Below, one piece after another: positions 7,658 to 14,107 of a stretch of 14,532 nucleotides of DNA (the first letter of the stretch is position 1; the number at the start of each line of letters is the position of its first letter). The DNA lies in contig JALLON010000033.1 in NCBI GenBank assembly GCA_027717925.1, forward strand, positions 1-14,532, given 5' to 3'. Origin of the DNA: Acidobacteria bacterium AH-259-G07. Lineage in GTDB: Bacteria > Acidobacteriota > UBA6911 > RPQK01 > JADFOI01. The notes under the pieces are model-generated. The model had not been told where the DNA came from, ran no database searches, and saw only the letters and a list, made by a program, of their open reading frames with translations. A program made the translations under genes and the position numbers.

Positions 7658-8656
7658 ATGCGGGCGATCGTTCTTGAAAAAGTTAACTCCATCGATCAGA
7701 AACCCTTGCGGGAAAAGGAATCCCCACTGCCTGAGCCGGGAGCGGCTGAAATCCGGGTGCGGGTGAAGGCTTGCGGCGTCTGCCGGACCGATCTCCACAT
7801 TGTCGAGGGAGAGCTGCCCTGCCGAAAACTCCCCCTCATTCCCGGACATCAGATTGTGGGAATCGTTGAGGCACGCGGAGAGCGAGCCGGCCGTTTTCAG
7901 GAGGGCCAGCGAGTCGGGATCCCTTGGCTGCATCGAACCTGTGGCAGCTGCCAATTTTGTCGCAGCGATCGGGAAAATCTATGTGAGAAAGGTGAGTTTA
8001 CTGGATACACCGTTGACGGAGGGTATGCCGAATACACCGTGGTCCCTGAAGACTTTGCTTACCCGATTCCCCAGACTTTCTCCGATGCAGCGGCTACTCC
8101 ACTTCTTTGCGCCGGGATCATTGGCTACCGGTCATTGAAACTCACCGAAATTCGTTCAGGTCAACGCCTTGGCTTATATGGATTCGGGCAATCGGCTCAC
8201 ATTACCATCCAGGTGGCCAGGCGTTGGGACTGTGAAGTCTGTGTATTCACTCGCAGCCAACAACACCGTCAACTTGCCCAGCAGCTGGGAGCTGCATGGA
8301 CCGGGGGGTCTGAAGACACCCCTCCAGGTAAGATAAACGCCGCCATTATCTTCGCCCCTGTGGGCAAATTAGTTCCGGATGCGCTTCGCGTCCTGGAAAA
8401 AGGAGGAGTTATTGTTCTGGCCGGAATCTATATGACTCCCATTCCACCGCTGGAATATGAATCCATCTATCACGAGCGGGCAATCCGTTCAGCAGCCAAC
8501 AGCACTCGGGAAGATGCCCGAGAGCTACTGCAGCTGGCCGGCGAAATCCCAATCCGAACCGAGGTCGAAACCTTTCCGCTCAATGAAGCGAATCAGGCCC
8601 TTCTCAGGCTAAAAAACAGTCAAATCAACGGCGCCGCAGCCCTGCTGGTCGGATGA
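7658..8656 (+). CDS. Zinc-dependent alcohol dehydrogenase (medium-chain, CAD2-like)
   Basis: A 332-residue medium-chain dehydrogenase that should interconvert alcohols and aldehydes or ketones with a nicotinamide cofactor. Catalytic zinc ligands are C39 (CGVCRTD), H64 (GHQIVG) and C151 (PLLCAG). Structural zinc ligands are C95, C98, C101 and C109 in CGSCQFCRSDRENLC. The family's usual GHE is GHQ, as in the CAD2-like subgroup. The Rossmann loop is LGLYGFGQSAHI (171-182). Length is normal and all key residues are present. The ATG lies 18 bases after the regulator's stop with only a weak binding site, so translation may be coupled. Physiological substrate is unknown. Co-transcription with a metal regulator may hint at zinc or iron-responsive expression, but this is inference only. 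Confidence 0.9.
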   Translation: MRAIVLEKVNSIDQKPLREKESPLPEPGAAEIRVRVKACGVCRTDLHIVEGELPCRKLPLIPGHQIVGIVEARGERAGRFQEGQRVGIPWLHRTCGSCQFCRSDRENLCEKGEFTGYTVDGGYAEYTVVPEDFAYPIPQTFSDAAATPLLCAGIIGYRSLKLTEIRSGQRLGLYGFGQSAHITIQVARRWDCEVCVFTRSQQHRQLAQQLGAAWTGGSEDTPPGKINAAIIFAPVGKLVPDALRVLEKGGVIVLAGIYMTPIPPLEYESIYHERAIRSAANSTREDARELLQLAGEIPIRTEVETFPLNEANQALLRLKNSQINGAAALLVG

Positions 8657-8684
8657 AGATTCTCCGTTCGGGCTGAGCAAGGCG

Positions 8685-8693
8685 TGCTATACT
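8685..8693 (+). promoter_or_regulatory. Extended -10 promoter for DAHP synthase
   Basis: TG at 8685-8686, one base, then TATACT at 8688-8693. It matches the Ku promoter over CGTGCTATA. No clear -35 is seen at the usual distance. Predicted transcription start is near 8700, giving a leader of about 28 bases that includes AGAGGAG at 8714-8720, seven bases before the ATG. Confidence 0.6.
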
Positions 8694-8727
8694 GTCGAGC
8701 TTAAAAGCGTCAAAGAGGAGTTTCACC

Positions 8728-9768
8728 ATGGTCATTGTCATGCAGGCCGGTGCGTCACCTCAGCAAATTCAGCGTGTCATGGAACGCATTAAGAGCCTCG
8801 GCTATGAGCCTCATCCCATGTATGGCGTCGAGCGCACCGTCATTGGAGCCATTGGGGATGAACGTGGAAAAAGTATTCTGGAAAGCTTGATCAGCCTGCA
8901 GGGTGTGGAAAGTGTCATTCCCATCCTTAAACCCTTCAAGCTGGCCTCGCGCGAAATACGGCCTGAAGCAACAATCGTCCAGATCGCTGGCATCCAGGTG
9001 GGCAAAGGTGGGTTCGCCCTGATAGCGGGTCCCTGCTCGGTGGAAAGTGAAACACAGATTATTAAGGCGGCGGCGCAGGTGAAAGAGGCCGGAGCCAACA
9101 TGCTCCGGGGAGGAGCCTTCAAACCGAGGACTTCACCCTACAGCTTTCAGGGACTGGAGCATGAAGGATTGAAACTTCTGGCCAAGGCTCGACAGGAAAC
9201 GGGACTCGCCGTGGTGACGGAAGTTCTCTCTCCAGAAGACGTGGGACTGGTAGCGGAATATGCCGATGTTCTGCAGGTCGGGGCTCGTAACATGCAAAAC
9301 TTTCCCCTACTCAAGAAGCTGGGGAAGGTCAACCGTCCCATTCTTCTCAAACGCGGGATGATGTGTACTGTCAAAGAAACGCTTATGTGTGCCGAATACA
9401 TCTTAAGCAGCGGTAATCCTTCCGTCATTTTGTGCGAGCGGGGAATTCGCACTTTCGAGGATGCCACGCGCAACACGCTGGACCTGGCGGCTGTTTCCCT
9501 TCTCAAGGAATGGTCGCACCTGCCGGTCATAGTGGACCCGACGCATGGGACTGGAGTGAAATCACTCATCTTGCCCATGTCCAAGGCAGCTATTGCCGCG
9601 GGTGCAGATGGTTTAATGGTCGAGGTCCACCCTAAGCCCGAGGAAGCACTTTCCGATGGATTTCAGGCACTTTTACCCGAAGAGTTCAAGGAAATTGTAA
9701 AGTCTATTGGTCCCTACCTGAAGCTGGAAGGAAAAGAAGTACACCGACCGACAGCCGCTTCAGGTTGA
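8728..9768 (+). CDS. aroF: 3-deoxy-7-phosphoheptulonate (DAHP) synthase, type I-beta
   Basis: A 346-residue enzyme that condenses phosphoenolpyruvate with erythrose 4-phosphate to DAHP, the first step of aromatic amino acid synthesis. Residues 1-70 form a ferredoxin/ACT-like regulatory domain of the type used for feedback control in the Thermotoga enzyme. The barrel follows: AGPCSVES (100-107), GGAFKPRTSPYSFQG (128-142), QVGARNMQNF (183-192), LLKRG (206-210), ERGIRTFED (237-245), VDPTHGTG (269-276) and VEVHP (298-302). Predicted metal ligands C103, H273, E299 and D310 are all present. The loop after LLKRG is unusual in carrying MMC and MC where small residues are common. Start is set by AGAGGAG. 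The stop codon TGA is itself part of the first unit of the heptamer array that follows. No terminator is visible. Confidence 0.93.
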   Translation: MVIVMQAGASPQQIQRVMERIKSLGYEPHPMYGVERTVIGAIGDERGKSILESLISLQGVESVIPILKPFKLASREIRPEATIVQIAGIQVGKGGFALIAGPCSVESETQIIKAAAQVKEAGANMLRGGAFKPRTSPYSFQGLEHEGLKLLAKARQETGLAVVTEVLSPEDVGLVAEYADVLQVGARNMQNFPLLKKLGKVNRPILLKRGMMCTVKETLMCAEYILSSGNPSVILCERGIRTFEDATRNTLDLAAVSLLKEWSHLPVIVDPTHGTGVKSLILPMSKAAIAAGADGLMVEVHPKPEEALSDGFQALLPEEFKEIVKSIGPYLKLEGKEVHRPTAASG

Positions 9769-9880
9769 AGGTTGAAGGTTTCACGTTCCAAGTTCCAGGT
9801 TTTTGAGCTACTGAGCTATTGAGCGGTGAGCTGTCAGCTGGGTGACTTCTGAATTCTGGATTCTGAATTCTGAATTCTGT
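9762..9880. repeat. Drifting heptamer repeat array 1 (about 17 units)
   Basis: The whole interval reads as near-7-base units whose sequence changes gradually. AGGTTGA occurs twice from 9762, then AGGTTTC, ACGTTCC and AAGTTCC. A middle block has TGAGC words at 9804, 9812, 9820 and 9827, 7 or 8 bases apart. The final block is ATTCTGR-like from 9846 to 9880 (CTTCTGA, ATTCTGG, ATTCTGA twice, ATTCTGT). Neighbouring units resemble each other more than distant ones, as expected if new units are copied from adjacent ones and then mutate. The array begins inside the last codons of DAHP synthase and ends 21 bases before the next gene. It is not a CRISPR: units are too short and there are no spacers. 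Confidence 0.85.
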
Positions 9881-9901
9881 GATTGTCGAAGTTGCTAGCA
9901 A

Positions 9902-11719
9902 ATGAAGCGATGGTGTAACTTGAGCCCAAATCGGGGAAAGTGGTGTTGGACCTTTATCTTTCTCTTATGTACGGCACCAATCGCCGCTTGCGCAACTGGG
10001 CGTGGAGCTTCGGTCGAACCCGCCGATCTAGTCTTGCACAATGGGAAAATCGTGACCGTGGATCCCATCAGACCTGAGGCGCAGGCACTGGCGGTGCGCG
10101 GTGACACCATTTTGGCTGTGGGCAGTACTGAGGAGATTGAGCCTTACATCGGATCTCGCACAGAAGTGATCGATCTTCAGGGAAAACTGGCTGTTCCCGG
10201 CTTTATCGAAGGACACGGGCATTTCATGGGTATCGGAGAGGCTAAGACCAATCTGGACCTCATGAAGGTTAAGAACTGGGACGAGATTGAGGCCCTGGTG
10301 GCAGAGGCAATCAGGCGAGCCGAGCCGGGTCAGTGGATCCTGGGCAGGGGTTGGCATCAAGAGAAGTGGGACAAGATCCCCACTGGAGCCATAAAAGGGC
10401 TCCCCATTCATCGCTCCATGAGCAAATTGTCTCCACAGAATCCAGTTTTCGTGACCCATGCCAGTGGTCATGCCTGCTTTGCCAATGCAAAAGCCATGGA
10501 ACTGGCGGGCGTAACCAGAGAAACACCCAATCCGCCAGGGGGAGAAATAGTCAAGGACCGCGGGGGCAATCCCATCGGCATTTTTCGCGAAACGGCCCAG
10601 CGCCTGATTGGCGAGGCGCTGGCCAAGGATCGCGCCCGCCGATCCCCTGAAGAGCTCGAAGCCCAGGCACGCACGCAAGCCGAGTTGGCGATGCAAGACT
10701 GCCTGTCGAAGGGAATCACCAGCTTTCAGGATGCCGGAGCCTCTTTTGAGACAATCGATTTCCTTAAGAAGCTTGCCGAGGAAGGAAAATTAAGGCTGCG
10801 CCTCTATATGATGGTGCGTGAAGACAATGACAGATTGGCTCAACTTCTTCCCCAATACAAAACCATCAACCGCAGTGACGGACGATTAACCGTCCGTGCT
10901 ATCAAGCGAACCATTGACGGGGCTTTGGGTTCACACGGTGCCTGGCTGCTCGAACCGTACTCGGATCTTCCTGGAAGTACCGGTTTCAATACGGCCGGTA
11001 TTGGAGGTATCACACAAACGGCAAAGCTGGCTATTCAGCATGGATTTCAGCTTTGCGTCCACGCCATCGGTGACCGAGCCAACCGCGAAGTTTTGAATAT
11101 TTACGAAAAAGTCTTTCAAGAACATTCTGACGAGGAGGATCTTCGCTGGCGCATCGAGCACGCGCAGCATCTTCACGCCCAGGATATCCCCCGTTTTGCA
11201 CAACTTGGCGTCATTGCATCGATGCAGGGCATCCACTGTACTTCTGACGGTCCATGGGTCACCAAGCGGCTCGGCGAAAAGCGTGCGCAAGAGGGAGCCT
11301 ATGTGTGGCAAAAACTCACAAAATCTGGTGCCGTCGTCACTAACGGCACTGACGCTCCGGTGGAAGACGTCGATCCAATCGCCTGCTTTTATGCTTCCGT
11401 CTCGCGAAAGCTGAATGATGAAACGGTCTTTTATCCCCAACAGCGAATGAGCCGAGAGCAGGCTTTGAAATCGTACACTTTAAATGGGGCCTACGCCGCC
11501 TTTGAGGAAGACATCAAAGGCTCGCTGACAGCGGGGAAGCTGGCCGATATCACCGTCCTCTCCAAGGATATTATGACCATCCCTGAGGATGAGATTCGCA
11601 GCGCTAGAGTCCTCTATACGATTGTCGGCGGCAAGGTGATGTACCGGGCAGAAGTCAGGAGACAGGAGTCAGAAGTCAGAAGTCAATATATCCGTGAAAA
11701 TCCGTTCAGATCCGTGTGA
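9902..11719 (+). CDS. Lipoprotein amidohydrolase (YtcJ-like, amidohydrolase 3)
   Basis: A 605-residue metal-dependent hydrolase. A basic N-terminus, a hydrophobic stretch (14-29) and the lipobox IAAC give a lipid-anchored Cys30, so it should be membrane-attached outside the cytoplasm. The N-terminal beta-sandwich begins ADLVLHNGKIVTVD. Metal-site residues of the barrel are H105 and H107 (EGHGH), a probable carboxylated K335 (VRAIKRTIDGALGS), H387 (VHAIGDRAN), H420 (RIEHAQH) and D484 (TNGTDAPVED). GSLTAGKLADITVL (540-553) is the usual closing sandwich. YtcJ-like enzymes hydrolyse amide-type bonds; the substrate is unknown. No ribosome binding site precedes ATG 9902, where the upstream heptamer array has nearly reached the gene; an in-frame TAG at 9896 excludes a longer form. 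The last 23 residues (583-605) are encoded by the second heptamer array and are not part of the fold. Confidence 0.88.
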   Translation: MKRWCNLSPNRGKWCWTFIFLLCTAPIAACATGRGASVEPADLVLHNGKIVTVDPIRPEAQALAVRGDTILAVGSTEEIEPYIGSRTEVIDLQGKLAVPGFIEGHGHFMGIGEAKTNLDLMKVKNWDEIEALVAEAIRRAEPGQWILGRGWHQEKWDKIPTGAIKGLPIHRSMSKLSPQNPVFVTHASGHACFANAKAMELAGVTRETPNPPGGEIVKDRGGNPIGIFRETAQRLIGEALAKDRARRSPEELEAQARTQAELAMQDCLSKGITSFQDAGASFETIDFLKKLAEEGKLRLRLYMMVREDNDRLAQLLPQYKTINRSDGRLTVRAIKRTIDGALGSHGAWLLEPYSDLPGSTGFNTAGIGGITQTAKLAIQHGFQLCVHAIGDRANREVLNIYEKVFQEHSDEEDLRWRIEHAQHLHAQDIPRFAQLGVIASMQGIHCTSDGPWVTKRLGEKRAQEGAYVWQKLTKSGAVVTNGTDAPVEDVDPIACFYASVSRKLNDETVFYPQQRMSREQALKSYTLNGAYAAFEEDIKGSLTAGKLADITVLSKDIMTIPEDEIRSARVLYTIVGGKVMYRAEVRRQESEVRSQYIRENPFRSV

Positions 11720-11742
11720 TCCGTGATCCCAGAATCCAGAAG
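11649..11742. repeat. Drifting short-repeat array 2, overlapping gene ends
   Basis: Five perfectly phased 7-base units run from 11649 to 11683: CAGAAGT, CAGGAGA, CAGGAGT, CAGAAGT, CAGAAGT. After CAATATA the unit changes to TCCGTG words at 11691, 11711 and 11720 plus a TCCGTT variant at 11701, then TCCCAGAA and TCCAGAAGG. Spacing in this second half is 7-10 bases, so it is less regular. The array covers the last 23 codons and stop of the amidohydrolase and the first codons of the following ORF. Confidence 0.8.
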
Positions 11743-12007
11743 GCGTTACCTAACAAGGATTCAATTCACGGTCTGGGTCGCTAACGAAGCGAAATGCAGC
11801 TTCCACATTGGTGACACCTTTATCTTCACGGTCGAGGACTGGATGGAAGGAGAGTACTCTCTTACCTACTCCCCCGCTGCGGAATTTGAGGCGGACTGGG
11901 CGTCGTTCGGGAAGCGATGGTGCAAAACGTTGGAAGACGCTCTGGATGGCGTCCGGGTCCACAATCCAGCTTTTCCTCAGGCAGTAATAAATAATCTTCG
12001 TAAGTGA
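11723..12007 (+). CDS. Small hypothetical protein, 94 residues
   Basis: An ORF with GTG at 11723, three bases after the amidohydrolase stop and in the same frame. I do not recognise the family. The first eight or so residues (MIPESRRR) are encoded by repeat units and carry no ribosome binding site. From about residue 14 the sequence looks protein-like: FTVWVANEAKCSFHIGDTF, then an acidic-aromatic stretch (VEDWMEGEYSLTY), and a C-terminus with RWCKTLEDALDGVRVHNPAF. It has no signal peptide or membrane segment. It may be a genuine small protein whose 5' end was replaced by repeats, a decayed remnant, or a chance ORF. Translation could depend on termination of the gene upstream. Confidence 0.4.
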   Translation: MIPESRRRYLTRIQFTVWVANEAKCSFHIGDTFIFTVEDWMEGEYSLTYSPAAEFEADWASFGKRWCKTLEDALDGVRVHNPAFPQAVINNLRK

Positions 12008-12052
12008 ATTTGACCTCGGGCTTGATAGGATTCATTGGGCTTCATTACAAAT

Positions 12053-12076
12053 CATAGGCTTTCAGCCCGACCTATG
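12053..12076. repeat. Imperfect palindrome between convergent genes
   Basis: CATAGG (12053-12058) and CCTATG (12071-12076) pair around an interior containing a GGC/GCC mini-stem (GGCTTTCAGCC). It lies between the convergent small ORF (ends 12007) and the HEPN gene, whose TAG stop at 12074-12072 is inside the right arm. It may act as a bidirectional transcript end or belong to a dispersed palindrome family. There is no T tract, so a standard terminator is not supported. Confidence 0.45.
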
Positions 12077-12479
12077 GCTTCCTTGTTAGCAGATTGTCAA
12101 CCCACTCCACCACAACCTCGGCGATCCTTAATGCCTTCTCATACTCTTCTCGCGTGACCGGCTCTGTGAGCCCCGGGTAGCGGCTAACAATAGCAAAGCG
12201 CGTGAGGCGACCCGCTTCCTTCACGGGAGTCGGAACGACTTCACCGTTTTCCTCGACAAGGGTAAGCAGCTCCACAAGATCGTGGACATAAGGAAAGCGT
12301 ACACCCAGATGAATAAGCACGGCTTTTACAGCTTTTTCCGCGGCCTGCTGAGCGTCAAAGCATAGATCCTCTAGATAGACGTCGGAAAGCCGGATATCCG
12401 CCTTTGCTCTCGACAGGTTGCTCTTGGCCCGGTTCAACCACTCAAGCGGGTCGGCTGGAGGTTTCCTCCTTGGCGCCAT
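12072..12479 (-). CDS. hepT: HEPN-domain protein, likely toxin of a type VII system
   Basis: A 135-residue, helix-rich HEPN protein. The core phrase CFDAQQAAEKAVKAVLIHLGVRFPYVHDLVELL (40-72) is characteristic of the family. The RX4-6H ribonuclease motif is R61 to H66, in RFPYVH. A second conserved-looking feature is SRYPG (99-103). HEPN partners of MNT proteins cleave RNA and are silenced when the partner adds AMP to a tyrosine near the active site. In the characterised HepT proteins that tyrosine lies two residues after the His (RX4HXY). Here that position is Leu68, and Tyr64 is inside the motif, so the site must differ if the mechanism holds. The gene overlaps the MNT gene by 38 bases in another frame, with GAGGAAGG upstream of its ATG. 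Confidence 0.85.
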   Translation of the reverse strand: MAPRRKPPADPLEWLNRAKSNLSRAKADIRLSDVYLEDLCFDAQQAAEKAVKAVLIHLGVRFPYVHDLVELLTLVEENGEVVPTPVKEAGRLTRFAIVSRYPGLTEPVTREEYEKALRIAEVVVEWVDNLLTRKP

Positions 12480-12807
12480 AGACGATCTTTCCTTCCTCTA
12501 AAGCCGGGCAAATGACCAGAGCGAACGTGTCTCGGTAAAGCTCGACATCTTCCGGGGTCACGACAATTATGTCGACCGCCTGGCCCACACCGAAGAGGTT
12601 CATGTGGATCTCTTCCGTCAGACGCCCCCGGTGGAAGTTTCCACGTTTGATGACCAGCAGATCCATGTCGCTGTTGGGTCCCATCTGGCCCCGTGCCGCA
12701 GATCCGAACAGAATAATTTTGTCGGGGTTTGCAACTTGGACGATACGTCGGATGATTTCCTCTAAAGTCTCCTGGTTAAAGGTCTTTCCGCGATCGCCCT
12801 TCTTCAT
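12442..12807 (-). CDS. mntA: MNT-type nucleotidyltransferase, likely antitoxin
   Basis: A 121-residue minimal nucleotidyltransferase of the DNA polymerase beta superfamily. The signature is LFGSAARGQMGPNSDMDLLV (33-52), with catalytic Asp47 and Asp49. The third acidic residue is Asp79 in AVDIIVV. In type VII toxin-antitoxin pairs this protein transfers AMP from ATP to its HEPN partner. Gene order, antitoxin first with the toxin overlapping its 3' end by 38 bases, fits coupled translation. The ATG is preceded by an AGGAAG-like site. The next gene upstream on the same strand ends 94 bases away, so all three may share a transcript. Alternative: a MNT/HEPN pair with another nucleotidyl-transfer role, but the compact pair makes toxin-antitoxin most likely. 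Confidence 0.87.
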   Translation of the reverse strand: MKKGDRGKTFNQETLEEIIRRIVQVANPDKIILFGSAARGQMGPNSDMDLLVIKRGNFHRGRLTEEIHMNLFGVGQAVDIIVVTPEDVELYRDTFALVICPALEEGKIVYGAKEETSSRPA

Positions 12808-12901
12808 CTTCAGTGTCTTCCTTCCAAGTTCCTGTTTCCACGAGTCCGCCCAGTGTCAACGAAGGCCCATGCAATGTCAACCAGCGTCCCCTCCAGCCGG
12901 C

Positions 12902-13927
12902 TTATCCTGCTTGCGAGGAATTGATCAGCTCCATGGGGTCCTGAATGTCCAGTGGACCACGGGCCAAATCCGCTCCAAAAGCCTCCCCAAGACGCTGATT
13001 CATGATCAGCATCCAGCTCTTGCCCCTGACACTCACCGTTAGCACTTCTCCATCGACTTTAACATGTCCCAGCGACTGCCGCGCTCCCAGCATTTTGCTG
13101 AGCGGATTCCAGTGATTCTTGGGATAGGGACGGCTCCAGCCAAATAGGGCGTACCCTTCCGCTTTCTCCAGAAGATCCAGATCCCCCCACTGGACCAGCT
13201 CCTCGAAAAGCGTTTTAAAATCACTTCCAAAGTACGTTCCCTCGATAAGCAGTACCCGCTCCTTGCCCGGAGGCAAGCCCTCGTCCTCCTCCAGTAGCGC
13301 TTCCCAGGGATCCGACTCGAGGATCTCGTCCGGGCCGAAACCCATGATGTAGTGGAAGCGATCATCGTCCGGATCGAACTTGCCCCCCGACCGGCGAAGT
13401 AGGTCTTTGTAATCGCCAACAATTAAAGGCTTGCCGTCCTTCCCAAAAAGCTCGCAATTCACCTGCTCCTCGCGTAGAAAAGGGATCAACTTCTTGCATT
13501 GGGAAAATTCTCTAGGCGGCCGAAAGCCATTCTGCCTGCCATAATAGAAACCTCCCCAGATCAGCTGCTGAGCCAGCTCTTCGGAGCAAGTTTCAAAGGA
13601 GCCGATCTCTTCGCCGGTGTGTTTCAGCCAGAACTCCAAGTCGGCCTGGGGACAGTCCTGCCTGCGAAAGCAATCTTTGATGCCAACACCCAATACATCA
13701 ATGTAAAACATGGCCCACAGCAGTGCACCATTCTCCTTTCGCCGCGCCACTACCAGGACGGCTGCCCCTCCTTCCCTCCATCGCGAGTTCACCTTGCAGA
13801 ATGCGAGGGCGAGGGCCGACCGAGGTGGACCGTTCGAGTCTTTCCTGCGGCCATGAGCACTGTTGCGAGCCCTCCTTTTGAGCATCCTACGTCGCACCTG
13901 CTGCTTCTTGTGTTTCGTTTTTGCCAC
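12902..13927 (-). CDS. Conserved-looking hypothetical protein with basic N-terminus, 341 residues
   Basis: I place the start at GTG 13927, which has GGAGG seven bases upstream; GTG 13972 would add 15 residues without a site. Residues 1-30 are extremely basic (KTKHKKQQVRRRMLKRRAR), suggesting nucleic-acid contact. The body has LWAMFYIDVLGVGIKDCF (70-87) and GGFYYGRQNGFRPPREF, phrases I recall from uncharacterised bacterial proteins but cannot tie to a named domain. An acidic region (about 225-250) includes DPDDDRFHYIMGFGP and EALLEEDEGLPPG. There is no signal peptide, membrane segment, zinc motif or obvious catalytic signature. It is divergent from the partial gene at 14108 and lies upstream of the MNT/HEPN pair. 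Function unknown. Confidence 0.7.
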   Translation of the reverse strand: MAKTKHKKQQVRRRMLKRRARNSAHGRRKDSNGPPRSALALAFCKVNSRWREGGAAVLVVARRKENGALLWAMFYIDVLGVGIKDCFRRQDCPQADLEFWLKHTGEEIGSFETCSEELAQQLIWGGFYYGRQNGFRPPREFSQCKKLIPFLREEQVNCELFGKDGKPLIVGDYKDLLRRSGGKFDPDDDRFHYIMGFGPDEILESDPWEALLEEDEGLPPGKERVLLIEGTYFGSDFKTLFEELVQWGDLDLLEKAEGYALFGWSRPYPKNHWNPLSKMLGARQSLGHVKVDGEVLTVSVRGKSWMLIMNQRLGEAFGADLARGPLDIQDPMELINSSQAG

Positions 13928-13934
13928 CGATTTT

Positions 13935-13939
13935 CCTCC
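13935..13939 (-). promoter_or_regulatory. Ribosome binding site deciding the start at 13927
   Basis: On the reverse strand GGAGG ends seven bases before GTG 13927. This is the best-spaced site in the 5' region and supports the shorter protein. Confidence 0.65.
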
Positions 13940-14107
13940 ATTTGGGGGTTGAACTTTTCCCGAACTTAACACCGAGCTCTGTCATTTTCCGCAGAGGAAT
14001 TCCGCTGATATGGCGAGGTTTCATGTACATCTTTGAGGGACAAATGACAGCTGTTCGATTTAAGCTATCCCCGATGCAAAATCTCTTTCACAGAAGGTTC
14101 GACTGAG

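Noticed and set aside
7247..7954. Long reverse-strand ORF of 235 codons
   Set aside because: Antisense shadow of the DtxR-family and alcohol dehydrogenase genes, both strongly supported by motifs.
9762..9880. CRISPR array
   Set aside because: Units are about 7 bases, contiguous, without spacers and with drifting sequence; no cas genes nearby.
10028..10696. Long reverse-strand ORF of 222 codons
   Set aside because: Antisense shadow of the amidohydrolase, whose metal-site motifs are intact on the forward strand.
14022..14106. Short ORF (27 codons) ending just before the partial gene at 14108
   Set aside because: No binding site or recognisable features; likely part of the leader.
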